From an uncultured Ruminococcus sp. (GTDB taxonomy: Bacteria; Bacillota; Clostridia; UBA1212): a stretch of DNA of 33,966 bases. Under the pieces are notes generated by a model, which ran no database searches, was not told where the DNA came from, and saw only the letters and a list, made by a program, of their open reading frames with translations. The stretch is taken from contig CADAZX010000026.1 of assembly GCA_902792515.1 (NCBI GenBank), positions 1 through 33,966 of the forward strand, in the 5' to 3' direction. The stretch's first letter is position 1, and each line of letters begins with the position of its first letter. This document shows positions 1 through 6,360 of this stretch, one piece after another. The position numbers and the translations under genes were made by a program.

Positions 1-1
1 C

Positions 2-67
2 GAAACAACCAAAAAGGATTATTTAGACTTTATTACTTATTTGGATAGTCAAAAGCAAAGGAATTAG
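2..67 (+). CDS. C-terminal end of an upstream gene (partial, hypothetical)
   Basis: Reading from base 2 gives 21 open codons ending in TAG at 65-67, with hydrophilic residues ending DSQKQRN. It enters from outside the window, so neither start nor family can be judged. An ordinary protein tail would look like this, but a 21-codon open stretch in AT-rich DNA can also arise by chance. A 6-bp hairpin without a T-run follows at 93-108. Confidence 0.3.
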   Translation, partial: ETTKKDYLDFITYLDSQKQRN

Positions 68-117
68 ATTAACAGAGACAACAGAAATGGAGGGAACAGG
101 CTTGTTCCTGAATCTCA

Positions 118-210
118 ATTCCGTATCTATTAAGACCAGATAGGTTTTGAATTTCGTATCTATTTAGACCAGATGACAATTGTCCTGTGAGAACCTAATA
201 GATACGAAAT
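118..210. repeat. Palindromic repeat element, copy A (33-bp half unit plus 60-bp inverted repeat)
   Basis: A half unit starting at 118 (ATTCCGTATCTATT) is followed exactly 33 bp later by a 60-bp element, 151-210. Its ends, ATTTCGTATCTATT (151-164) and AATAGATACGAAAT (197-210), are perfect 14-bp inverted repeats. A smaller palindrome, GACAATTGTC, lies inside at 175-184. The same 93-bp arrangement recurs at 1571-1663 with about ten differences, and a related element is at 1733-1790. No coding sense was found. Confidence 0.85.
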
Positions 211-272
211 TGGGTTTCGGGGGTTTTTACCGGAATTGGACTGGGGGAGAGCTTTAAAACTTGAATTGTTCA
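197..272. repeat. Direct repeat T1 (pair with 1884-1960)
   Basis: The right arm of the palindrome plus about 62 bp of further sequence is nearly identical to 1884-1960. The best-conserved core is GGAATTGGACTGGGGGA, and both copies end in TTGAATTGTTCA. The two copies bracket both accessory genes and palindromes B and C, as expected if the segment was inserted or arose by duplication or recombination of the flank. Confidence 0.85.
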
Positions 273-351
273 TAAATGGGTAGTAGAATTATTGATGCCG
301 AAACAAGAAGAAAGTGGGCTTAATAATACAACAGGAACGGAGGAAACAGTC

Positions 352-843
352 TTGGAAATATTATACCAATTTCATTACAATTGGGCGAACCTTCTGAGTA
401 TTATTATTCCATTGATTCTCGGGCTTGCTTTTCTATTCTATATTAAAGTGGCAGATATCAAAAAGGGCGTAAAAGGGTATGCGTTCTTAAAATGGTTTTG
501 TGGAATAATCGGTTGTTTTTGCATCTTCATTGCTATATGTTCTTCCGTTTTAGGCATCAAGGATTATATTGAAAAAAGAAGTGCACTTGCAAATAATCAA
601 GTCAATGTTGTAGAGGGGTATGTCGAGAATTACCATCCTCAACCTCTCGAAGGACACGACACAGAGCGTTTTGAAATAAACGGTGTGAGTTTTGAATATT
701 CTAATTTTGTGACAACTAACGGGTATAACACTCCTGCATGTTATGGGGGCGTTATAACCGAAAACGGTCAGCATTTACTGATTAAGTATGTGACTGAGTC
801 TGACGGAAGTAATACTATTCTGTTCATTCAAAAAATTGTATAG
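352..843 (+). CDS. Small two-pass membrane protein of unknown function
   Basis: I do not recognise this family. The frame is open from an ATG at 295, but that codon has no ribosome binding site. A GGAGG at 339-343 sits 8 bases before an in-frame TTG at 352, so I place the start there (163 residues). Two hydrophobic segments follow (about residues 11-32 and 47-70), with a basic loop between them. The remaining ~90 residues form a soluble domain with several short beta-like stretches (motifs ERFEINGVSFEYS and GGVITENGQHLLIKY), presumably outside the membrane. It is the first of two plus-strand genes between palindromic repeats, and its AT-rich composition differs from the central genes. It could be a sensor or an accessory-island protein; nothing in the sequence decides this. 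Confidence 0.7.
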   Translation: MEILYQFHYNWANLLSIIIPLILGLAFLFYIKVADIKKGVKGYAFLKWFCGIIGCFCIFIAICSSVLGIKDYIEKRSALANNQVNVVEGYVENYHPQPLEGHDTERFEINGVSFEYSNFVTTNGYNTPACYGGVITENGQHLLIKYVTESDGSNTILFIQKIV

Positions 844-916
844 TGGAATAATGTGCGCAAAAAAGACGGGGTTGGCAGGAAGTAATGATTAAGCAAGAGA
901 ACTCCAAGGGAACGAT

Positions 917-1549
917 ATGAAAAAATCAGAATTACAAAAACCAATAAAGGATATCATTCGTAAGTACGGTTTTGAACGCGTCAAGGGGGACGACTATCTT
1001 GTGTTCTCAAAATCCGGAAACGTGAAATTGATTCTGAGAATTCCCGACGGCAAAAGAGGATTTATACTCGGAGCCCAGTTTTCGGGATTCGGCTATTTTG
1101 ACGGCGTTTTTTCTCACGCTGCTATGAAACAATATGATTATGCGTATGAGTTGGCGTTTGGGATAAAGAAAGATTATTCCGAGAGCGAGATAATCATTAT
1201 CACGGAAAAGGTTTGCTCCGATTACTTATCTTATATAGAGTACGGCTTGGATGAGATCAAAAAGCGCATTGACGAATGGACATTCGGAGACTTTGACGAA
1301 AATTACAGAGATAAAACACTTCGATTTTTGGGTTTACCCGGAATTGATCCATATTCCGAAGAATACTTCAACAATACTCTGGCGCAAATGAGCAACGGAG
1401 GTTTTATTTCGATTCCCAAAGAAGAATACCTTGAACATAAAGACTATTATGATAGATTTGCCGATTACGGTGGAACAATAAGTGTCGACAACAAAAAGGA
1501 GATGACGAATATATCTTTTCCCGGTATTCGGAAATGGTATCAGCAATAG
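917..1549 (+). CDS. Hypothetical soluble protein, 210 residues
   Basis: The protein has no signal peptide or membrane segment. The opening pattern (a basic helix, then KYGFERVKGDDYLVFSKSG and a beta strand) recalls small DUF4304-like proteins in which a short helix leads into a beta hairpin, but the match is loose and I do not assign the family. The second half is helical and acidic (residues ~95-150) and ends with a short basic tail. The start ATG follows AAGGGAACGAT, an acceptable but weak ribosome site. It lies 73 bp after the membrane-protein gene on the same strand, and the two may be co-transcribed. Repeat copy B begins 21 bp after its stop. The setting suggests an accessory cassette; function is unknown. 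Confidence 0.7.
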   Translation: MKKSELQKPIKDIIRKYGFERVKGDDYLVFSKSGNVKLILRIPDGKRGFILGAQFSGFGYFDGVFSHAAMKQYDYAYELAFGIKKDYSESEIIIITEKVCSDYLSYIEYGLDEIKKRIDEWTFGDFDENYRDKTLRFLGLPGIDPYSEEYFNNTLAQMSNGGFISIPKEEYLEHKDYYDRFADYGGTISVDNKKEMTNISFPGIRKWYQQ

Positions 1550-1570
1550 GTTGAAAGATTAAAATACATA

Positions 1571-1663
1571 ATTTCGTATCTATTAAGGCCAGATATATTT
1601 TGAATTTCGTATCTATTTATACCAGATGAAAATTGTCCTATGTGAACCTAATAGATACGAAAT
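1571..1663. repeat. Palindromic repeat element, copy B
   Basis: This has the same 33 + 60 bp layout as copy A: a half unit from 1571, then a 60-bp inverted repeat from 1604 to 1663 with perfect 14-bp arms (1604-1617 and 1650-1663). The central sequence differs at several bases (for example GAAAATTGTC in place of GACAATTGTC), while the arms are unchanged. This points to selection or recent mobility acting on the arms. Confidence 0.85.
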
Positions 1664-1732
1664 TACAGTGAAAATTCCCCAAAAAGCAATAAATAACGCG
1701 TGGAAAGGCTGAAAAACCAGCTCAAGAGGTCC

Positions 1733-1790
1733 ATTTCGTATCTAAATGGTACGTGATTCACATGATTTACGGTCTTAATAGATACGAAAT
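1733..1790. repeat. Palindromic repeat element, copy C
   Basis: The 58-bp element has arms ATTTCGTATCTA (1733-1744) and TAGATACGAAAT (1779-1790). The centre is unlike copies A and B, so only the ends are shared. A terminator-like hairpin starts 3 bp after it. Confidence 0.75.
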
Positions 1791-1793
1791 CAA

Positions 1794-1820
1794 GAAAACC
1801 CGGGAACAGCCCGGGTTTTC
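1794..1820. terminator. Rho-independent terminator, probably bidirectional
   Basis: An 11-bp stem, GAAAACCCGGG (1794-1804) with CCCGGGTTTTC (1810-1820), closes a 5-base loop. Four T residues lie in the stem end on either strand. It sits between the plus-strand accessory genes and the convergent minus-strand gene ending at 1997, so it can serve both. Confidence 0.7.
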
Positions 1821-1883
1821 GCCGTTTTCGGGGCAAAATCGGCCAATTTTATGGCTTATTGTCGCCTTTGAGCGATCATAATA

Positions 1884-1960
1884 AATAGATACGAAATTGG
1901 GTTTGATGGGTTTTGACCGGAATTGGACTGGGGGAAAGCTCCGAAAATTTGAATTGTTCA
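1884..1960. repeat. Right arm of the palindrome (D) plus direct repeat T2
   Basis: AATAGATACGAAAT at 1884-1897 is a right arm without a left partner. It continues into a 63-bp near copy of 211-272 and ends just before the stop of the gene at 1997. With T1 it defines the outer limits of the repeat-bounded segment. Confidence 0.8.
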
Positions 1961-1996
1961 CAATCGGCTGGTTGAATACTTAGATTCGGACAGCAA

Positions 1997-3055
1997 TCAG
2001 CTTTCCGGCGATACAGTAAAGTTCCTGATGTTCGGGGCTCCCCACATTCGGAGTGGTTCTCCCGCGTCATACAACATTACAACAGTTTCATCTCCGTCTT
2101 TTTCCAAAACGATATCAAAAAAGTGTTGTTCAAGATCGTATCCAACTCCTTCAATGACAATTTGCCCGTCTTTGTTCGCAAAGCCGAGGTTATAAAAATT
2201 TGTGTTGAAAATAGTGTCGAATATACCATTCTTGGTTACAGCAGTTACATTGAAAGTAAATAATCCGCTGGTCGGGCCAAATGACAACAGCAGCACGTCG
2301 TTCATCTGATCTCCGTCAACGTCGCAGACTGCAACAGACTCCATCGAAGTACTTAGAACCGTATCATCTTTCACAAAGCAAACCATGCAGTTATACCATT
2401 CATTATCCTCAAACATGAGGCTTTCCTGTCCGGAAGCTTTATAACTGTCATATGAGTAAAAAGGAACCGCAAACATCTGTCCGCCGGTCAGGTCATAGAA
2501 TCCTTCGGGAGTCACGTTTATAGGATGAATTTTGATTTTTGAAAGGCTATCTTTGCCGTCATACCACGGCAAGGAGGAAACTTCACCGTCATTCTTCGCA
2601 TATTGGCTTTTGGAATACCATGACAAAGTGAGAAGTTCTTTGTCCTTACTATAATTCATAAAAATCATACAATCGTCGCGGAAAAGAAAACGACTGTATT
2701 TCATCGTTACAAGTTCAAAGCCCGATTTTTCAAGGTTTGAAACAAAGCGATTGTATTCGGCTTTGGAAAAATGATCGTATGAATAATAAAACCTATACCC
2801 CCCGTCAATGTCAGGCGAGCCTTCCGGCAAAGAAAAAGGCGGTTCTCCCATTGAATCAAACCGATTGCAATACCACAGTTTGCTGCTTTGAAAAACTGTT
2901 GGTGCATGTATGCGAGGCTGAACAGATGAAGTATTATCGACCTTATTCATTTTAGATTTCCGGCATGATGAAAGAAACGGCAGCGCAACCACTGTGGCAG
3001 AAATCAGAAATATTGCAACCAGCCTTTTAACTATATGAGATCTGTCAATTATCAT
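1997..3055 (-). CDS. Lipoprotein, paralogue of the outer domain of the neighbouring membrane protein
   Basis: The N-terminus is basic and hydrophobic and ends in the lipobox FLSSC (Cys near residue 31), so it should be a lipid-anchored exported protein. The remaining ~310 residues align along most of their length with the outer part of the protein encoded at 3149-4423. Both contain NVTPEGFY or DVTPEGFY, a TGGQ(M/L)FAVP stretch, a DxDGD calcium-loop-like motif (DVDGDQ here), SGLFTF and a terminal GEPLR(M/T)WG. I do not know this family by name. The gene is AT-richer than its paralogue, so it was either acquired or diverged under other pressure. It lies 93 bp downstream of the paralogue and may be the tail of the same operon. 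A role as a sensor partner or decoy is speculative. Confidence 0.8.
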   Translation of the reverse strand: MIIDRSHIVKRLVAIFLISATVVALPFLSSCRKSKMNKVDNTSSVQPRIHAPTVFQSSKLWYCNRFDSMGEPPFSLPEGSPDIDGGYRFYYSYDHFSKAEYNRFVSNLEKSGFELVTMKYSRFLFRDDCMIFMNYSKDKELLTLSWYSKSQYAKNDGEVSSLPWYDGKDSLSKIKIHPINVTPEGFYDLTGGQMFAVPFYSYDSYKASGQESLMFEDNEWYNCMVCFVKDDTVLSTSMESVAVCDVDGDQMNDVLLLSFGPTSGLFTFNVTAVTKNGIFDTIFNTNFYNLGFANKDGQIVIEGVGYDLEQHFFDIVLEKDGDETVVMLYDAGEPLRMWGAPNIRNFTVSPES

Positions 3056-3148
3056 TATTCCATAGCCTCCGTAGACTTTTGCGGTACTTCATAATTGATT
3101 CTTGTACCAATCAATCATTTAAACTTGATGACGATTCATTCCCGGCTG

Positions 3149-4423
3149 TCATTTCCGCGTGCCCCAGGTGCGGAGCGGTTCCCCGTTCTCATAGAGGGCG
3201 ACGGTGTCGCTGCCGTCCGGATCGTTTTCGATTTTGATGTCGAAAAAGTGTTCCCCGTCTGACGTCGGGTCCGCGGCGCGGAGCTTTACCGTTCCGTCTT
3301 TTTCAACAAAGGACAGCTGCGTGTAATCGGTAAGGAAGATGCGGTAGAGAGAGCCTTTGGCGTATTCAACTGTGACCCCGAACGTGAACAGTCCGCTTGT
3401 TGGGCCGTAAGACAAATAGCAGGTTTCCTCAGTGCCGTCGCCGTCGATGTCGAAAATCGCGATATTCTCTCTGCCGATAGGGATGATCTGCGACCCGTTG
3501 ACGTAGTACACGGCGTAGTAGTAGTGTTCGTTCTCTTCGCGGGTCAGTCCGTTCCCTTCCCAGTTCGCATATTCGTCGTACGTGTAGACAGGAACCGCGA
3601 ACAGCTGTCCGCCCGTCTTCACGTAGAAGCCTTCGGGAGTCACGTCGATGGGATGAAAAGCGACAGGCGACAGGCTCTTCTCCGGGCAGAGCAGCTTCTT
3701 GGCCTCGGCGACGCTGACCCCGAACTTCGGCGCATAGGGGCTCGTCATATACCAGCTGAGGGTGAAATAAGAGTCGGCGTAACCCAAAAAGACCGCGCAG
3801 TCGTCCTTAAAAAGGAACGCGCCGCTCAGGGTCCTTGCGCAGGAGAAGCCGAGTGCTTCAAGGCTCGCAATGAAAGAATTGTATGAGCCTTCGGGAAAAA
3901 TCTCGCAGAAATAGTAACTGCCGTCACCTGCAGGAGTGCATTCCCCGGGAATCTCGAAGCCGGGGTCGCCGGCGGAGCGCAGGCCGTTGCAGATGTAGTT
4001 TTTCACTTTCGTGATCACAATATTGTTTATCCAGGCGGAGTTCATGGCTGCGGAAGATGCCTCTCCGGCTTCAAGGCTGAGGCCGGGAATCGAATTGTTC
4101 ATCGCGGTTACGGTTGCGCTGTTGGAAAAACTGTTGGACGTAATGTCGCGGTACACCTCTTTGATTTCGGACCGGTTGAGGCCCTCGGTGGTAAGAGAGT
4201 TGGAGGAAAAGAATTCCAGCGCGGCGTTGTATTCCCTGACGTCGGCGGTGTACGCGGAGACTCCCGCGCCGATGCCGGCCGCCGCGAGCAGCGCGGCGGC
4301 GGCTATAACCAGTTTGAGTACCGTTGACGTCTTTTTCCTCGCGGGCTGGGCGTCGGGAAAGCTTCCGTCGATCAGTTCCTCGTCGAGCTTGGAGATGGCG
4401 TTAAAAATCGTTTCGTTGTTCAT
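3149..4423 (-). CDS. Single-pass membrane protein coupled to the XRE/sigma-4 regulator (anti-sigma-like layout)
   Basis: The 424 residues start with a cytoplasmic segment of ~33 residues, followed by one Ala-rich membrane helix (about 34-58) and a large outer region. The outer region contains a DIDGDGTEET loop resembling calcium-binding or FG-GAP-type loops, and a C-terminal GEPLRTWG. The start ATG overlaps the stop of the regulator upstream (ATGA at 4423-4420), so the two are translationally coupled. Short cytoplasmic tail, one helix and an outer sensor domain, in a gene directly after a sigma-like regulator, is the layout of anti-sigma or transmembrane sensor partners. The tail is too short for a classical zinc anti-sigma domain and has no HxxxCxxC motif. 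Its role as partner of the regulator is inferred from position only. Confidence 0.8.
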   Translation of the reverse strand: MNNETIFNAISKLDEELIDGSFPDAQPARKKTSTVLKLVIAAAALLAAAGIGAGVSAYTADVREYNAALEFFSSNSLTTEGLNRSEIKEVYRDITSNSFSNSATVTAMNNSIPGLSLEAGEASSAAMNSAWINNIVITKVKNYICNGLRSAGDPGFEIPGECTPAGDGSYYFCEIFPEGSYNSFIASLEALGFSCARTLSGAFLFKDDCAVFLGYADSYFTLSWYMTSPYAPKFGVSVAEAKKLLCPEKSLSPVAFHPIDVTPEGFYVKTGGQLFAVPVYTYDEYANWEGNGLTREENEHYYYAVYYVNGSQIIPIGRENIAIFDIDGDGTEETCYLSYGPTSGLFTFGVTVEYAKGSLYRIFLTDYTQLSFVEKDGTVKLRAADPTSDGEHFFDIKIENDPDGSDTVALYENGEPLRTWGTRK

Positions 4424-4878
4424 GATCCGTTGTACTCCGTTAAATACTTTTTCAGCTTGCGCCTGGTCCTTGAGAGCAGGCTTCTTACGTGATTCTCCCC
4501 TATCCCGAAGAGAGTGGCGGTCTCGGACGTCGACTTGAGATAATAGTACCGCTGGACGAATATTTTCGACTCGAGGACGTTGTTTTTCTTCAGAAAGTCG
4601 CCTATTGCCAGGGCGAGCTCGTCCTCCTCAAGTCCGCAGCCGCCGCCTACGCACTCCATCAGTTCCTCCGCCGCGATACTGTTCAAGTCCGCAATTTCAC
4701 CGGGCTCAACCCCGAACACGCCGGCGATGCTCTTTATCATCGTGTAGTCGGGGCGCCTTTCACCGGATTCCCACTTGGAGACAAGAACGCGCGAAACAAA
4801 CAGCCGGTCGGCAAGCGCCTGCTGCGATATATTCCGTTCTGCCCTCAGCGACGCAATTTTGTTTCCGATTTCCGTCAT
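4420..4878 (-). CDS. XRE-family regulator with a sigma-70 region-4-like C-terminal helix-turn-helix
   Basis: Residues ~4-60 form a clear XRE (Cro/CI) helix-turn-helix, with the typical ISQQALADRLFVSRVLVSKWE pattern interrupted by no gap. Residues ~105-148 look like sigma-70 region 4: RYYYLKSTSETATLFGIG followed by a basic helix RTRRKLKKYL, close to the C-terminus of ECF sigma factors. There is no region 2, so it cannot be a complete sigma factor. I place the start at ATG 4878 because GGAGAGG (4894-4888) is 9 bases upstream; the longer GTG start at 4884 would leave only 3 bases. A good sigma-A promoter lies at 4926-4953. The stop overlaps the start of the membrane-protein gene, which suggests a regulator-sensor pair, possibly self-regulated. 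Confidence 0.85.
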   Translation of the reverse strand: MTEIGNKIASLRAERNISQQALADRLFVSRVLVSKWESGERRPDYTMIKSIAGVFGVEPGEIADLNSIAAEELMECVGGGCGLEEDELALAIGDFLKKNNVLESKIFVQRYYYLKSTSETATLFGIGENHVRSLLSRTRRKLKKYLTEYNGS

Positions 4879-4925
4879 CGTCACGTTCCTCTCCGGTTTT
4901 TCTGCCTGTTCCCGAGACCCTTTTC

Positions 4926-4953
4926 ATTATACTTATTTAGCGGACAATGTAAA
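4926..4953 (-). promoter_or_regulatory. Sigma-A promoter for the XRE/sigma-4 regulator operon
   Basis: On the minus strand, TTTACA (4953-4948) and TATAAT (4931-4926) are separated by 16 bases. The -10 is perfect and the -35 matches at five of six positions. It lies about 50 bp upstream of the regulator start. Confidence 0.7.
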
Positions 4954-5030
4954 GTGACAAAACGCAACAACGCCGCCGTGAAGAACGCCCCCCTGCTCCG
5001 GTTTGCGATTTTTTAAGTTTTATCATTAAA

Positions 5031-5036
5031 TATAAT
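5031..5036 (+). promoter_or_regulatory. Possible -10 element ahead of the permease remnant
   Basis: A perfect TATAAT lies 81 bp upstream of the remnant's ATG on the plus strand. The -35 region is only T-rich, so the promoter is uncertain. Confidence 0.35.
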
Positions 5037-5046
5037 GCGTAATCCC

Positions 5047-5073
5047 AACCGGGAATGAACCGGGAATGAACCG
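5047..5073. repeat. 11-bp tandem repeat, about 2.5 copies
   Basis: AACCGGGAATG is repeated exactly at 5047-5057 and 5058-5068, followed by AACCG. It lies in the leader between the possible promoter and the remnant gene. Confidence 0.6.
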
Positions 5074-5116
5074 CGGCCGGCCGCAAACTGCCGGCACGGT
5101 TTCAGGAGGAACAAAC

Positions 5117-5161
5117 ATGTACATAATCAAGAACGCTCTCAGAAGCAGTAGTAAGAGTTGA
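5117..5161 (+). pseudogene. 14-codon remnant of an FtsX-type ABC transporter permease (N-terminus only)
   Basis: A perfect AGGAGG ribosome site (5104-5109) sits 7 bases before an ATG that opens a 14-codon frame, MYIIKNALRSSSKS, stopped by TGA at 5159-5161. From memory, many Clostridia macrolide-export or FtsX-type permeases begin MYIxKNALRSISRSKGRN, so this looks like the surviving start of such a gene. Downstream frames show no further similarity. A 7-bp hairpin (5162-5178) and a strong terminator follow. The alternative is a genuine leader peptide or small protein, since the ribosome site and terminator remain intact. The resemblance rests on about 12 residues. Confidence 0.5.
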
Positions 5162-5190
5162 AATAGTGTCACACTATTAACAATCAATGA

Positions 5191-5231
5191 ACGAGCGAAA
5201 CCCGGCCAATGCGCCGGGTTTCGTTCGTTTT
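5191..5231 (+). terminator. Rho-independent terminator
   Basis: A 16-bp stem with one mismatch, ACGAGCGAAACCCGGC (5191-5206) and GCCGGGTTTCGTTCGT (5213-5228), closes a 6-base loop and runs into TTTT on the plus strand. It ends the short transcription unit at 5117, and on the other strand it may also stop reading from the PHP gene. Confidence 0.8.
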
Positions 5232-5284
5232 ACTGGCTTTATATTATTTTTCAGAAGCAGCCGCAAGTTAAGGCCGTGAACGGT

Positions 5285-6112
5285 TCACTCCGCGTCAATC
5301 GGATACTCGACCGGCTCCCTCCCCTTGAAATAGTCGATGCTCTTAAAGCCGATTTCCCGCAGCATCCGCGCCGTCTCTTTAAAGCCTCTTCCTATGTCGA
5401 CCCCGCGGTGAGCGTCGGAGCCGAGCGTTATGAGGCGTCCGCCTTTCCTGAAATACTCCTCGATAACGTACCGGTCGGGCATCAGCCTTCCGCCTTCGAA
5501 CCCTTTCGAATTTACCTCCAGCGCGATGCCGCGCCTGATTATCGTGTCAAGAATGTCGTTGATGCGGTCCTTGAATTCACTGTCGAAAATGTCGCTCGTG
5601 AGCGGGTATCCGTTGTACCTGTTTATCAGCGTCAGGTGGGAGAGCACGTCGATGTCGAGGGTGCTCGCGGTCAGAAGAACGTCGTCGTAATACGTCGCGA
5701 CGATGTGCCTTCTTTTTTCGGCGGAAAAGCTCTCGTACGGTTGTGGGTACAGAGTGAAATTCCCGCCGTCGAGATAGATTTTGTGGACAGAGCCGAGAAT
5801 GACGTCAAATGGATAGCGGGAAGGAAAATCCAGCGCGAAGCCGGGGTTCCTGATGCCGTCGCCGAGTTCCACGCCGAAGAAGGCGTCGAGACCGTTCTCC
5901 TCCGCGAGTGGCTTCAGTTCATCCCTATAGAACTCAAAGGAGCCGCCGATGTTGTCCGCGAAGGACTCGTCGCTTCCCGGCATGGTGTCGAGGTGATCCG
6001 TAACGGAAACGCCGGAAACGCCCGCGGCTATCAGTCCGTTGACAAGTTCGCCGGCTTCCTGCTGCGAATCGTGTGAGTTTTTGGTGTGTACGTGACAGTC
6101 GTAGTACTTCAT
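5285..6112 (-). CDS. PHP-domain phosphoesterase, histidinol-phosphatase-like
   Basis: The 275-residue protein has the full PHP metal-site pattern: DCHVHTKNSHD near the N-terminus (H7 and H9), SVTDHLD at ~36-42, GVELGDG, ILGSVHK, DVLSHLTL and a C-terminal LGSDAHR. Length and motif order fit the HisJ/HisK histidinol-phosphatase family, which hydrolyses histidinol phosphate in the cytoplasm with two or three metal ions. No other histidine-biosynthesis gene is near, and PHP proteins of this type also act on other phosphate esters, so the substrate is open. It has its own strong promoter (6165-6194) and no close co-directional partner. The ribosome site is a modest GGGG 8 bases before the ATG. Confidence 0.85.
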   Translation of the reverse strand: MKYYDCHVHTKNSHDSQQEAGELVNGLIAAGVSGVSVTDHLDTMPGSDESFADNIGGSFEFYRDELKPLAEENGLDAFFGVELGDGIRNPGFALDFPSRYPFDVILGSVHKIYLDGGNFTLYPQPYESFSAEKRRHIVATYYDDVLLTASTLDIDVLSHLTLINRYNGYPLTSDIFDSEFKDRINDILDTIIRRGIALEVNSKGFEGGRLMPDRYVIEEYFRKGGRLITLGSDAHRGVDIGRGFKETARMLREIGFKSIDYFKGREPVEYPIDAE

Positions 6113-6164
6113 GGTTAACGCCCCGCGTTTTTTCGTTTCTGACGGCGGTTTCGCCGCGGTCGTG

Positions 6165-6194
6165 ATTATAACCCGAATCCGCGCGTTTTGTCAA
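6165..6194 (-). promoter_or_regulatory. Strong sigma-A promoter for the PHP phosphoesterase
   Basis: On the minus strand a consensus TTGACA (6194-6189) and a consensus TATAAT (6170-6165) are separated by 18 bases, about 50 bp before the ATG. Both hexamers are perfect, so the gene should be well expressed. Confidence 0.85.
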
Positions 6195-6360
6195 CAAAAA
6201 CGCTCTCAATGAGCCGCCGCAGGCGCTTAATGCAAGCGAAGTTCGCAAATTCGAAATCGGGTAAAAAGATAGACATACCCGACAACTCATAGTAGAACGC
6301 AATCGCAAAAAGACATTCGAAAGGGTAGTGTCTCCTTGGATTTTGTAATTATCGCAATGC

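Noticed and set aside
93..108. Terminator after the partial gene at the left edge
   Set aside because: GGAACA and TGTTCC form only a 6-bp stem with no T-run.
118..1897. CRISPR array or integron attC sites
   Set aside because: The repeats are only two near-copies plus variants, without regular spacers, so not CRISPR. Palindromic ends do not carry the attC core sequences and no integron integrase is present.
5276..6076. Plus-strand open frame of 266 codons
   Set aside because: It lies opposite the PHP gene, whose metal-binding motifs are clear; the mirror frame has none.
5285..6112. Part of a histidine biosynthesis operon
   Set aside because: No other his gene is in the window and the gene has its own promoter.
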